This document shows, in pieces, positions 34,707 through 42,743 of a stretch of 64,000 bases of DNA. The stretch is from contig BEIN01000009.1 in NCBI GenBank assembly GCA_002898375.1, positions 33,461 through 97,460 of the forward strand. Direction: 5' to 3'. The notes beneath the pieces were generated by a model. It worked only from the letters and a program-made list of their open reading frames with translations. It had not been told where the DNA came from and made no database searches. A program made the position numbers and the translations under genes. The DNA comes from a bacterium HR37. Lineage in GTDB: Bacteria; Desulfobacterota_D; UBA1144; Nemesobacterales; CSP1-2. Numbering within the stretch: the stretch's first letter is position 1; each line of letters opens with the position of its first letter.

Positions 34707-35258
34707 ATGAGGATAGAGAGAATGGATCTTGCTTCCATAAAAACGTTTTTCAGTAAGTTAATCAGGATGAGTTTCTTTGATCTTGGAAGAGAATGGGATA
34801 ATCAGGTGGTTTCCTATCTTGCAAATATGCTTACAGATTTTGTAAGAACCGAAAGGCTATACAGGTTTACCGATGCTGAGGGAAGAAGGATACAGACAGT
34901 TGTTGAGATGCTTATTGAAAGTCAAAATGGCCCTTATGAGAACTCTGAGTGGGAAAGGGAGCTTAGAAAGTATATAGGCGATTTTACCTTGTTTATGACA
35001 GGTATTTTCAGAGATTATATAGCAAGAGGGTCATATCTTCGTTACTATATAAATGAAGGGACAAAGTCTTATTTCTTTGTTTCAAGATACGATTTGGAAA
35101 CCGGTAAAGGGGATCCGGTTACCTTTATTAAGCTTTCCCAGGATTTTGAGTTCTACTCAGGTGCCCTTGATTATATGAGAAAGGTATACTTCCAACCTGG
35201 TAAATCGGGTGATCCTTTCTCTAGTTTCGTTGCCAGATTATCTAAAGTACAGCACTAG
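34707..35258 (+). CDS. Conserved-looking protein of unknown function
   Basis: 183 aa from the ATG at 34707. The ORF track uses a GTG two codons earlier; GAGGAG lies 9 bases before the ATG and only 3 before the GTG, so the ATG is favoured. The protein is soluble, with no signal peptide or membrane helix. It is largely helical and rich in aromatic residues (RYYINEGTKSYFFVSRYDLE, DFEFYSGALDYMRKVYF), with a short charged N-terminus. I do not recognise a family. It has its own promoter and converges with a SPOR-domain gene with no gap. Codon use matches neighbouring genes, so it is very likely real. Confidence 0.75.
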   Translation: MRIERMDLASIKTFFSKLIRMSFFDLGREWDNQVVSYLANMLTDFVRTERLYRFTDAEGRRIQTVVEMLIESQNGPYENSEWERELRKYIGDFTLFMTGIFRDYIARGSYLRYYINEGTKSYFFVSRYDLETGKGDPVTFIKLSQDFEFYSGALDYMRKVYFQPGKSGDPFSSFVARLSKVQH

Positions 35259-35669
35259 TTAGTTATTTACCGGAAGAACCAGAACCCGCATTTCCTCTCT
35301 TTTCTCGAATTTGTTGGCAAATTCTTTGGCTTCTTTCTCAGACTTCCAAAGCCCTATTCTAACCAGATAAAGGTTGTTGTTAAAATCAGTTCCCGTCTGA
35401 ATGTATGCGAAATACCCTTTTGTATTCAGGGTATCAAGAAGACCAAGGGCACTTTCTATATCTTCAAATGCAGCAAGCTGCACCACATATGCTTTCTCTG
35501 CGCTCTTTTTTGTTGTTGGGCTTTTTGTTTCCCTTAAACCAGACTCTAAAAAACCTCTGTCCTTGATAAAGCCGATTATATAAGGGCTTATGTATATTCC
35601 TACCATGATCCCTATTAGAAAGGATAGCAGTAGAGGTTTTATTGAGCTCTTTTTATGTCCCCTTTTCAT
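35259..35669 (-). CDS. SPOR-domain inner-membrane protein
   Basis: 136 aa from ATG 35669. GGAG lies 7 bases upstream of it, whereas the ORF-track GTG start at 35696 overlaps the preceding gene. A basic cytoplasmic N-terminus is followed by a membrane helix (PLLLSFLIGIMVGIYISPYI), a short linker, then a SPOR domain (AYVVQLAAFEDIESALGLLDTLNTKGYFAYIQ; LYLVRIGLWKSEKEAKEFAN). SPOR domains bind denuded peptidoglycan at division sites, as in FtsN and DedD. This short form resembles DedD-like proteins. It lies downstream of an LLM flavin gene with which it has no obvious link. Confidence 0.88.
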   Translation of the reverse strand: MKRGHKKSSIKPLLLSFLIGIMVGIYISPYIIGFIKDRGFLESGLRETKSPTTKKSAEKAYVVQLAAFEDIESALGLLDTLNTKGYFAYIQTGTDFNNNLYLVRIGLWKSEKEAKEFANKFEKREEMRVLVLPVNN

Positions 35670-35685
35670 ACTGAGACTCCTTTTA

Positions 35686-36726
35686 TTATTTACCACTTCT
35701 GAAATAAGGCATTATCTCTTTGGAGAGGCTCTGGAGTGAGCTTCTACGATCAGGGCTAAAGTCCCTGAATATAAAGTGGTTAACCCCTGCTTTTATGTAG
35801 TTCTCAACCTTCTTTATAACATCTTTTGTTGAACCTGCGATAACAAAATCAAGCACAATATCTCTTGTATAGTATTTTGCCCCCATTTCCCTAAATTTCC
35901 TTAACATCTCGGTATCATTTGGCATTATCCTTGTATACTGTAGTCCCCTGTACTCTTCAGCGATCTCTATACTGTATCCAGCTTCCTCCAGGAGTTCAGG
36001 CCATATAAGTGCGTGCTTGATGGGCTCAAGAGTCTTGTAGGCTTCGTCCTGGTTCTTGGCAATAGAGGTAAAAATGTATATGCATTTCTCTACAGAACCC
36101 CTGCTGTTTGCACGTGCTTCTTCCTCAACTGTGCTTGCTTTTTTTGCAAAGAGACTAGGTGGCATTGCAATTGTAACCCATCCATCACCGTATTTGCCGG
36201 CTATCTTAAGGGCTTTGGGGGCGGTGGCAGCTATGTATATGGGGATTCCTTCCCCTCTTATGGGGGTTATCCTGATCTCTGCCTGTGATAACCTGTAGAA
36301 CTCCCCGTTAAAATCCACTGGATTTCCCTTCCACAGTGCTCTCATAATCTCTATTGCCTCTACAGTTCGTTTAAGAGGTTTATCCCAGTTTATACCATAG
36401 GGGTCTAGATTCATTTTTTCCCCATATCCTATGCATATAAATATCCTTCCATTTGATATGTGATCAACTGTGGCAAGTCTCTGAGCAAGGATTGCTGGAT
36501 GAATTCTATGAGCATCTCCTATTGCTCCCATCTCTATCTTTTTGGTTTGTGCAGATGCTGCTGTGATAATGGACCACACCTCAGGAGTTATGGCTTTTGC
36601 TATAAAAACCATGTGATCCGGGAACCAGACCGTATCAAATCCCCTTTTCTCGCAGTTCTTAACATACTTAATAAGATTCCCTACAGATTCACCTGGTACG
36701 GGAGCTGATATTCCGAATTTAACCAT
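35686..36726 (-). CDS. LLM-class flavin- or F420-dependent oxidoreductase (paralogue 1)
   Basis: 346 aa, TIM-barrel luciferase-like monooxygenase family. It starts KFGISAPVPGESVGNLIKYVKNCEKRGFDTVWFPDHMVF and includes GAIGDAHRIHPAILAQRLATVDHISNGRIFICIGYGEKMNLDPYG and GIPIYIAATAPKALKIAGKYGDGW. These are shared by F420-dependent reductases such as Mer and by FMN-dependent members. The last 30 residues contain GVNHFIFRDF. It is closely related to the gene at 48168, with the same motifs in the same order. GGAGGAG precedes the ATG. Cofactor and substrate are unresolved. Confidence 0.88.
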   Translation of the reverse strand: MVKFGISAPVPGESVGNLIKYVKNCEKRGFDTVWFPDHMVFIAKAITPEVWSIITAASAQTKKIEMGAIGDAHRIHPAILAQRLATVDHISNGRIFICIGYGEKMNLDPYGINWDKPLKRTVEAIEIMRALWKGNPVDFNGEFYRLSQAEIRITPIRGEGIPIYIAATAPKALKIAGKYGDGWVTIAMPPSLFAKKASTVEEEARANSRGSVEKCIYIFTSIAKNQDEAYKTLEPIKHALIWPELLEEAGYSIEIAEEYRGLQYTRIMPNDTEMLRKFREMGAKYYTRDIVLDFVIAGSTKDVIKKVENYIKAGVNHFIFRDFSPDRRSSLQSLSKEIMPYFRSGK

Positions 36727-36785
36727 TTCTTCTCCTCCTGTCTTTTAGGTTTTAAAAATTATATCATTTATATGAACACAGCATC

Positions 36786-36814
36786 TTGATTTTTTTTCAG
36801 TGTGTGGTTATTAT
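36786..36814 (+). promoter_or_regulatory. Sigma-70-type promoter for the PUR-domain gene
   Basis: TTGATT (36786-36791) and TATTAT (36809-36814), spacer exactly 17 bases. The expected start near 36821 leaves a 50-base leader ending in GGAGGT. Confidence 0.6.
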
Positions 36815-36870
36815 TCTCCCCGATTCAAGAATAAATCCCCAAGGAGAGGGACAGAGGTGGAGGTAGAGAA

Positions 36871-37098
36871 ATGGAGAAGATAGAGAAAGAGCATATGAGT
36901 AAGCATGTAGACATTGAGTCTAAGAGGTTTTTCTTTGACGTTAAGGAAAACCATAAGGGAAAGTACCTGAGAATAACGGAGTTAAGTGGTGGGAGATCCT
37001 GCATAGTGATTCCACTTGGAGGGGTTAAACTCTTTAGGGAGAGATTGGGTGAGATTATAGAAGAAGCCCAAAAGCTAATCGAGGAAGAGGAAATTTAG
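36871..37098 (+). CDS. Small PUR-domain (PurA/BpuR-like, DUF3276-type) nucleic-acid-binding protein
   Basis: 75 aa. Almost the whole protein matches one PUR repeat: RFFFDVKENHKGKYLRITEL, then RSCIVIPLGGVKLFRERLGEIIEE. The order is beta strands carrying FDVKEN and an Arg/Lys-rich strand, followed by an amphipathic helix. Eukaryotic Pur-alpha, Borrelia BpuR and the Bacteroidetes DUF3276 proteins share this pattern and bind single-stranded DNA or RNA as dimers. Here a nucleoid or RNA-binding regulatory role is inferred. A clear promoter and GGAGGT 6 bases before the ATG support expression. It stands alone between an LLM gene and tRNA-Val. Confidence 0.75.
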   Translation: MEKIEKEHMSKHVDIESKRFFFDVKENHKGKYLRITELSGGRSCIVIPLGGVKLFRERLGEIIEEAQKLIEEEEI

Positions 37099-37151
37099 TG
37101 GGGCCAGGGGATTTGTAAAGGTTCCCATAAATACTTATTATTATTTTTAAA

Positions 37152-37226
37152 GGGCGGTTAACTCAGAGGTAGAGTGCCATCCTCACACGGTGGAAGTCAC
37201 TGGTTCGAATCCAGTACCGCCCACCA
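37152..37226 (+). tRNA. tRNA-Val(CAC)
   Basis: The acceptor stem is GGGCGGT/ACCGCCC with discriminator A and an encoded CCA (37224-37226). The anticodon arm CCATC-CTCACAC-GGTGG has anticodon CAC, and the T-arm is CTGGTTCGAATCCAG. It reads GUG. A frameshifted gene remnant on the minus strand abuts its 3' end. Confidence 0.94.
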
Positions 37227-37540
37227 GCCCAATGTTTCTTCCCTGCACTTGTTTGCAATGGTAACAGGGGCATCAACGACTTTGGCATAATATGCCGTTC
37301 CCCTCCTTTGCGGTATCTCGGATACTGCTTCTTCAAGGGATAAGGCTTTGCGGTAGTTTTTAACCACGGAAGCAAAGACTTTTGCGACACTTACAGGTAA
37401 ATATTAGCAGTTCCTTCTCCCAGGTATCTGAGTGCCCCTTTGTATCCCTTCTTTAAAGCATGTTTAAAGAAGTCTTTAAGAAGGTTAGGTGTTTTCCCTA
37501 TTACAAGGTAGCTTGTTTTTGGTTTAAAGTCGTTTTGCAT
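37197..37540 (-). pseudogene. Frameshifted gene of unknown function ending against tRNA-Val
   Basis: Too broken for the ORF track. From ATG 37540 (AAGGGTG just upstream) the minus strand encodes 49 residues, MQNDFKPKTSYLVIGKTPNL onward to ANIYL, then stops at 37391. In the -1 frame, protein-like sequence continues directly: VSVAKVFASVVKNYRKALSL, then SEIPQRRGTAYYAKVVDAPV, up to the tRNA-Val 3' end, where it runs into the tRNA antisense and stops at 37197. No slippery heptamer is visible at the joint. The two parts look like one gene with a single-base frameshift and a lost 3' end. I do not recognise the family. The start overlaps the previous gene by 17 bases. A sequencing error is an alternative for the frameshift. 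Confidence 0.6.
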
Positions 37541-38903
37541 TCAGCACCCTTATTTCAACCTCTTCTGGAATGAAGTTTAGGAATCCAATGCTTATGTTCT
37601 TAAAAATCTTTTCGCTGTTTGGAGGAAGAACATCGTTAATCTTAATCTTACTTGAGCCCAGGGGTCTTTTATCGGTTCTTGAGTAGAAATCAACGCTGAG
37701 TTCTATGTTTGTATAGGGTATCGTGCTTTTGTTCTCAAGTATTATCTCCTGAAATACCCCCATGGTTCCTGCAATCCCACTCTGTAGCTTAAATCCTTTA
37801 ACCACGATATCTGCTTTTGGGAAGGCTTCTTCATCTGTTTTTTTAAATGTTGTCTCTAATATATTTGATACTCCCTTTTCTTCAGTATCTTGCTTTTGGT
37901 ATTCCGTGATTTCAGGCCCTTTCTCAAGGGCCAGCTCTTTCTCTGAGTGCTCACCTGACCTCTGGGGTAGGGTTTTTCCCTCAGATACCTTCTCTTTTCT
38001 GTTCTGGGTTTTTGTACTTTGTTCCAGCTTCTCTCTATATCTTTCGGCAAGTGATGGCTTCTTACGGCTTTCATCCGGGGTCTCTACCTTTTGAGACAGC
38101 CTGGATTGTGGTTCCCCGCCAGCTCCCTTGTTTTTTCCCTCTGCCATCTTCTCAGCTATCCTGTACCTTAGCTCTTTTGTCGTTATCTCTTTTGCATCGG
38201 CTACAGTAATTATGGCTCTACTTGCATTTGGGTGTCTAAAGCCAACATTTATGTCGTAGAAGGTCCTTGTGCTTCTTGCTGGAAGGACATCATGGATGAC
38301 AACCATTGTCGGTCCAAGTTTTGGTATGCTTCTGCCAAGGTACTCAATTTGAAGCTTAATGTCCTTATAGTGGTTTTCGCTTTTGTTCTCCAGTGTTATC
38401 TCCTTTAAAATGCCTTCGGTAGCATACTGACCACCTGTCCAACTCCATTCTCTTACCACAATTGAGTTTCTTGCGATGCCTGAGGGTGTCTTTTCCGGAG
38501 CGGTTGGTTCTGCATCTACAACTCTTACTGTGGCCTTTTGAAGATCAGAATGCATTATCCCGAAGTTAACTCTGTGGAAGGTTTTCTCGCTTCCTGCTGG
38601 AAGTGTGTCGTGTATTGTGGCTCTTAGGGAGCCAAGGGGGATGTCATTTACGGTATAAAAGTCTGCTTCCAGTTCTATGTTTTTGTAGTCCAGGTTACCC
38701 TTGTTCTGAAGGGTTATCTCCTCAAGTATGCCTTCTCTCCCAATCCCACCGGATTGCCACCTGTATTCCTTAACCAGTATTACTTTTCTTGGAGATTCAA
38801 CCTCTTTTGCTTCTGTATAGATATGGTGGATAAAAAAGGCAGTAAGTAAGATAAGAACGGCAGAAACGCTTAGTTTGTATAACTCTTTAGTTTTATAATT
38901 CAT
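37524..38903 (-). CDS. Membrane-anchored protein with three FxLYD-like repeats
   Basis: 459 aa. An N-terminal helix (residues 9-27, LYKLSVSAVLILLTAFFIHH) is either an anchor or an uncleaved signal. Three copies of a domain of about 90 residues follow, at about 42-132, 148-238 and 365-456. Each opens V-V-K-x-W/F-x-W/L-x-S/T-G-G, has EITLxNKxxxxYKNIxL, then a HDxLPAxSxKTF turn and a closing I-T-V-x-D-A-K strand. This immunoglobulin-like beta pattern fits FxLYD or similar extracellular domains. Between repeats 2 and 3 is a low-complexity Lys/Glu/Ser-rich linker. It is probably a periplasmic or cell-surface scaffold. No partner gene is evident. Confidence 0.75.
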   Translation of the reverse strand: MNYKTKELYKLSVSAVLILLTAFFIHHIYTEAKEVESPRKVILVKEYRWQSGGIGREGILEEITLQNKGNLDYKNIELEADFYTVNDIPLGSLRATIHDTLPAGSEKTFHRVNFGIMHSDLQKATVRVVDAEPTAPEKTPSGIARNSIVVREWSWTGGQYATEGILKEITLENKSENHYKDIKLQIEYLGRSIPKLGPTMVVIHDVLPARSTRTFYDINVGFRHPNASRAIITVADAKEITTKELRYRIAEKMAEGKNKGAGGEPQSRLSQKVETPDESRKKPSLAERYREKLEQSTKTQNRKEKVSEGKTLPQRSGEHSEKELALEKGPEITEYQKQDTEEKGVSNILETTFKKTDEEAFPKADIVVKGFKLQSGIAGTMGVFQEIILENKSTIPYTNIELSVDFYSRTDKRPLGSSKIKINDVLPPNSEKIFKNISIGFLNFIPEEVEIRVLNAKRL

Positions 38904-39024
38904 AGCTCTACCTCTGGATTTTTTACGGAATAAGATTATACAATATTACACCCAAAATAATAATACCCTCGTGTGCTCTTGATTGTTATTGGAGTTAAAA
39001 TAGCTTCTGCGAGCACAAAAATAC

Positions 39025-39054
39025 TTGATTAGTGTTAAGGAAAAATGGTATAAG
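39025..39054 (+). promoter_or_regulatory. Extended -10 promoter for the GYD-domain gene
   Basis: TTGATT (39025-39030), an 18-base spacer, and TG-G-TATAAG (39046-39054). The extended -10 strengthens it. The start near 39061 is followed by AAGGAGG and the ATG at 39097. Confidence 0.6.
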
Positions 39055-39096
39055 AATATTGCGTGATCTTGATTAAAAACCAAGGAGGGGCTTTAA

Positions 39097-39462
39097 ATGC
39101 CTACCTATATATTGCTTAGCAAGCTTACACCAAAGGGTAGGGAGACTATAAAGGAGAGACCGGATAGAATCAAAGAGGTGGATATGGAGCTGGAGAACAT
39201 GGGGGTTAAAGTGGTTGAGCAGTATGCTACCTTGGGACCTTATGATTTTGTAAACGTTGTTGAAGCTCCCGATAATGAAACCATAAGCAAGGTATCTGTT
39301 GAGCTATCTTCACGAGGTACGGTTGAGATAATGACCTTACCGGCTGTTCCTGTAGAGTCTTTTATATCCTCTGTATCCTCACTTAAAAAGATGCTAAAGA
39401 AGACCGCGGCGAAGAAAAAGGCTACCAAGGCAAAGGGTAAGTCCAGAGCAAGGAAAAAGTAG
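39097..39462 (+). CDS. GYD-domain protein with lysine-rich C-terminal tail
   Basis: 121 aa. Residues 1-95 match the GYD domain, a small dimeric alpha-beta barrel: YILLSKLTPKGRETIKERPD, then VKVVEQYATLGPYDFVNVVEAPD with the GxYD motif, and FSxxS-like ends. From residue 99 the chain is almost only Lys, Ala, Arg, Thr and Gly (KKTAAKKKATKAKGKSRARKK), like histone H1 or AlgP tails that bind DNA. GYD proteins normally end before this. The domain's function is unknown; the tail suggests nucleic-acid association. It has a strong promoter and AAGGAGG site. Confidence 0.85.
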   Translation: MPTYILLSKLTPKGRETIKERPDRIKEVDMELENMGVKVVEQYATLGPYDFVNVVEAPDNETISKVSVELSSRGTVEIMTLPAVPVESFISSVSSLKKMLKKTAAKKKATKAKGKSRARKK

Positions 39463-39541
39463 GGTTTGGTAGTTTGCTGCCTTATAGAGAGATGTGTTTT
39501 TGACTACTTTTTCCGTTTTATGTAAACTGGCTTTTTAAGAG

Positions 39542-41278
39542 ATGGGAAAGATTAAGGTCCTTCCCGACGAGGTTGCATGCAGGATCGCAGCCGGGGAGAT
39601 AGTAGAAAGACCGGCTTCTGTTGTTAAAGAACTCGTAGAAAACTCTATAGATGCCTTAAGTGACCATATAAGAATAGAGCTTAGAGGAGGGGGGAGAAGG
39701 CTTATAGCCGTTACTGACGATGGGGAAGGAATGAAAAGAGACGATGCTCTCCTTGCCTTAGAACGTCATGCAACGAGTAAGATACAAAGTGTGGAAGATC
39801 TTTTCTCCATAGAAACACTTGGGTTTCGTGGGGAGGCTTTACCTAGCATAGCTGCTGTTTCCAGGCTGAGGCTTATAACAAAGGCAAAAGATGAGATTCT
39901 GGGTGTTAGGATATCTGTTGATGGGGGAATATTAAAGGGTGTTGAGGAAATAGGCTGTCCACAGGGAACCCGAATCGAGGTAAGGGATCTTTTCTATAAT
40001 ACCCCTGCCAGGCTAAAGTTTATGAAATCAAAAAACACAGAGCTTTCAAACATAATTGATACCGTTCAGAGGGAAGCTCTCTGTTATCCGGATATAGGAT
40101 TTGACTTAATTCATGAGGGAAAGGTGCTTCTTCACTTTAGAGGTGGTGTAGCACTGGAGGAGAGGCTGGCCGAGGTATTTCCAGGGGTAGAGTTGTTCCC
40201 TGTAGTTGGTGAGTACGATGGGGTAAAAATACATGGTTTTATGGGAAAGCCAGACTACACTGCGACTACAACCCATAAGCTGTATATCTATGTAAACAGA
40301 CGTCCTGTACGGGACAGGTTCCTTTTGCGTGCGGTGGTTGATTCCTACGGAAGAGTGATTGATAAGGGAAAGTTTCCCCAGGGGGTTCTTTTCTTAGAGG
40401 TTCCTCCGGAGGAGGTGGATGTAAATGTTCACCCAACAAAAACTGAGGTAAGATTCAGACATGCCGAATTGGTAAGAAGCTCGGTTTTAGACTCAATAAC
40501 ACAGATGCTTGGGTGTGTTCCCTGGATAACTGCTAAGCCTGCTTATGAGGGTAAGGTGGAAGTGCTTTCTTTCGGTAACGAGTTTAAACCCGATAAGTGC
40601 TTAAATAAAACCCCTTTTTACCAAAAATCATACAGGGTATGTGATAATAAAGATTTCTCTTTTCCCTCGGGAAAAACCCTTTTTAAAAGGGATGGCTTTT
40701 TCTCCAGTTTGGAGATTGTGGGACAGCTGGGAGGTCTCTATATAGTTACAGCTTCTGAGAGAGGAATGGTAATAATAGACCAGCATGCTGCCCATGAAAG
40801 GGTAAACTTTGAGAAGATAAAAAAGTCCTACGTGCAGGGGAAGTTAGAAACCCAGGAGTTACTGATACCCCAATTGGTTGAGTTTTCCCCCGGGGAGGCT
40901 CAGTTATTCATTGAAAATAAAGAGTATATAGAGTCTTTGGGGATAGCATTTGAAGAGTTTGAAAATGGTTCCTTTCTCATAAGAAGGATTCCAGCGGTTT
41001 TACCTCCAGAGGAGGTTGGAAAACTTATAAAAGATATGCTTTATGAAGTCGAGTTACTTGGAAGGGGAAACGGTTTTGAAGAGACTATGGATCGTTTGTT
41101 TTCAACCCTTGCATGTCATGCATCTGTGCGTAAGGGGGATGAGCTTGGTAGGGAAGAGATAAAAGCCATTCTTAAAGAACTTGATCTGACAGATTTCCCA
41201 CATTCATGTCCCCATGGAAGGCCTGTATCAATAAGGATTTCATTTGAAGAGCTTAGCAGGATGTTTAAGAGAACCTAA
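39542..41278 (+). CDS. mutL: DNA mismatch repair protein MutL with endonuclease motif
   Basis: 578 aa. The N-terminal GHKL ATPase has AAGEIVERPASVVKELVENS, DDGEGM, and GFRGEALPSIAAVS. The central transducer domain has NTPARLKFMK and VDVNVHPTKTEVRF. The C-terminal domain carries the metal-binding endonuclease motif DQHAAHERVNFE, with ACHASVRKGD and CPHGRPV, so it nicks DNA itself, as in organisms without MutH. No Shine-Dalgarno is seen before the ATG. It heads a tight run mutL-gmhA-siroheme domain-yacG-unknown-efp. Confidence 0.97.
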   Translation: MGKIKVLPDEVACRIAAGEIVERPASVVKELVENSIDALSDHIRIELRGGGRRLIAVTDDGEGMKRDDALLALERHATSKIQSVEDLFSIETLGFRGEALPSIAAVSRLRLITKAKDEILGVRISVDGGILKGVEEIGCPQGTRIEVRDLFYNTPARLKFMKSKNTELSNIIDTVQREALCYPDIGFDLIHEGKVLLHFRGGVALEERLAEVFPGVELFPVVGEYDGVKIHGFMGKPDYTATTTHKLYIYVNRRPVRDRFLLRAVVDSYGRVIDKGKFPQGVLFLEVPPEEVDVNVHPTKTEVRFRHAELVRSSVLDSITQMLGCVPWITAKPAYEGKVEVLSFGNEFKPDKCLNKTPFYQKSYRVCDNKDFSFPSGKTLFKRDGFFSSLEIVGQLGGLYIVTASERGMVIIDQHAAHERVNFEKIKKSYVQGKLETQELLIPQLVEFSPGEAQLFIENKEYIESLGIAFEEFENGSFLIRRIPAVLPPEEVGKLIKDMLYEVELLGRGNGFEETMDRLFSTLACHASVRKGDELGREEIKAILKELDLTDFPHSCPHGRPVSIRISFEELSRMFKRT

Positions 41279-41279
41279 T

Positions 41280-41867
41280 ATGAAAGAGCAGATAATCCTT
41301 AAGTTAAGGGAAAGTGCAGAGCTTAAGCTTAAGCTGGCAAAGGAGTCTATAAGGGAAATAGAAGAGGCTGCGGACATGGTATATAAAACGCTTAAGGCGG
41401 GTGGGAAGATTCTTATCTTTGGCAACGGAGGAAGTGCAGCAGATGCCCAGCATATAGCTGCGGAGTTTGTCAACAGATATCAGAAAGACCGAAGGGCTTT
41501 ACCTGCTATAGCTCTTACTACCGATTCCTCAGTTATTACCTCTATAGCCAACGACTCTTCCTTTGACAATGTGTTTTCAAGACAGATTGAGGCCCTTGGG
41601 CGAAAGGGAGACATTGCTTGGGGGATATCAACAAGTGGAAGATCCGCGAACGTGGTAAAGGCACTTGAGCTTGCAAAGTCGCTTGGATTAAAAACTCTGG
41701 GTTTTACAGGAGGAGATGGGGGTAAGGTTAAGAAGGTTGCAGACCTTTGCCTGGTAATTCCAACAGCATCTACACCCAGAATCCAGGAATTACACATAAC
41801 GGTAGCCCATATTATATGTGAGCTGGTTGAGGATCTGTTTCTCAATAAAAAAGAGCCTTCTAAGTGA
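41280..41867 (+). CDS. gmhA: Phosphoheptose isomerase
   Basis: 195 aa from the ATG at 41280, one base beyond the mutL stop; the ORF-track start 12 codons earlier lies inside mutL. The SIS fold carries IFGNGGSAADAQHIAAEFVNRY, the metal/His site of GmhA, then TDSSVITSIANDSSFDNVF, GISTSGRSANVV and the end RIQELHITVAHIICELVE. It converts sedoheptulose 7-phosphate to D-glycero-D-manno-heptose 7-phosphate for lipopolysaccharide core heptose, supporting an outer membrane. Confidence 0.95.
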   Translation: MKEQIILKLRESAELKLKLAKESIREIEEAADMVYKTLKAGGKILIFGNGGSAADAQHIAAEFVNRYQKDRRALPAIALTTDSSVITSIANDSSFDNVFSRQIEALGRKGDIAWGISTSGRSANVVKALELAKSLGLKTLGFTGGDGGKVKKVADLCLVIPTASTPRIQELHITVAHIICELVEDLFLNKKEPSK

Positions 41868-42532
41868 TGAGGTACTATCCTGTTGGCCTGGATATTAGGG
41901 GAAAGAGGTGTGTAGTTATTGGGGGAGGTGGTGTAGCTGAGAGAAGGGTAAAGAGGTTACTTGAATGCAAAGCAAGGGTTTTGGTAATAAGCCCTTGTGT
42001 TACTCCCTACTTAAAAAGGTTAATTGATAGAGGCAGGATAGAGTATATACCGAGAAAATACAGGGAAGGAGACCTTATGGGTGCTTATATTGTCATTGCC
42101 TCTACAGATGACCCTGAAGTTAACAGCAGGGTTGCTAAAGAAGCAAGGGGATTGGGGATCTTAACCAATACCACAACATCTAGAGAACTCTGTGATTTTA
42201 TAGTTCCATCTGTGGTAAGGAGAGGAAAGATTGTGGTTACGGTCTCCACTGAGGGAAGGAGCCCGGCCCTTTCTCAGAAACTGAGGACTAGGTTGGAGAA
42301 AACTCTGGGGAAGGAGTATGAGGTTTTTTCCCGAATTCTTGAGGCCTTAAGGAGGGAGCTTCGTTCCATGCCCTATCCCCTAAGAACACGGTTGTTTAGG
42401 GAGCTTGTTGTCTCCGATATACCCGAGTTGCTAAGAAAAAAGAGGCTTAAGGAGGCAGAAAACAGGTTCAGACAGATTACCGGACTGGATTTTAAGAAAA
42501 TTGGGGTGGATGTTAACTTGATTTATTCCTAG
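41864..42532 (+). CDS. Precorrin-2 dehydrogenase / sirohydrochlorin ferrochelatase domain (Met8/CysG-N type)
   Basis: 222 aa. The Rossmann motif [40 protein letters not shown] and [31 protein letters not shown] are the CysG N-terminal signature. The enzyme oxidises precorrin-2 to sirohydrochlorin with NAD+ and often inserts iron to give siroheme. It is a stand-alone domain rather than fused to the uroporphyrinogen methyltransferase. It overlaps gmhA by 4 bases. It shares the branch-point precursor uroporphyrinogen III with the hemDE product. No sulfite or nitrite reductase is in the window. Confidence 0.92.
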   Translation: MMRYYPVGLDIRGKRCVVIGGGGVAERRVKRLLECKARVLVISPCVTPYLKRLIDRGRIEYIPRKYREGDLMGAYIVIASTDDPEVNSRVAKEARGLGILTNTTTSRELCDFIVPSVVRRGKIVVTVSTEGRSPALSQKLRTRLEKTLGKEYEVFSRILEALRRELRSMPYPLRTRLFRELVVSDIPELLRKKRLKEAENRFRQITGLDFKKIGVDVNLIYS

Positions 42533-42555
42533 GTGTTGAACATAATTCAAGATAT

Positions 42556-42741
42556 ATGAAGGTAAGGTGCCCCAGGTGTAATAGAATAGTTGAGTGGGAA
42601 GGAAATGAGTGGAGGCCTTTTTGTTCCGAAAGGTGCAAGCTTATAGACCTTGGAGCTTGGGTTTCGGAGGAGTATCGTATCTCCGGTGAGCGTGTTTCCT
42701 ATAGCGATGATATATCACAACCAGAGGAGGATGGGGAATAG
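42556..42741 (+). CDS. yacG: DNA gyrase inhibitor YacG (zinc finger)
   Basis: 61 aa with Cys4 zinc ligands C5, C8, C23 and C27 (VRCPRCNR and [15 protein letters not shown]), followed by an acidic tail. This is the normal YacG size and pattern; YacG blocks DNA binding by gyrase. It is 23 bases after the siroheme gene in the mutL-efp run. Confidence 0.92.
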   Translation: MKVRCPRCNRIVEWEGNEWRPFCSERCKLIDLGAWVSEEYRISGERVSYSDDISQPEEDGE

Positions 42742-42743
42742 CC

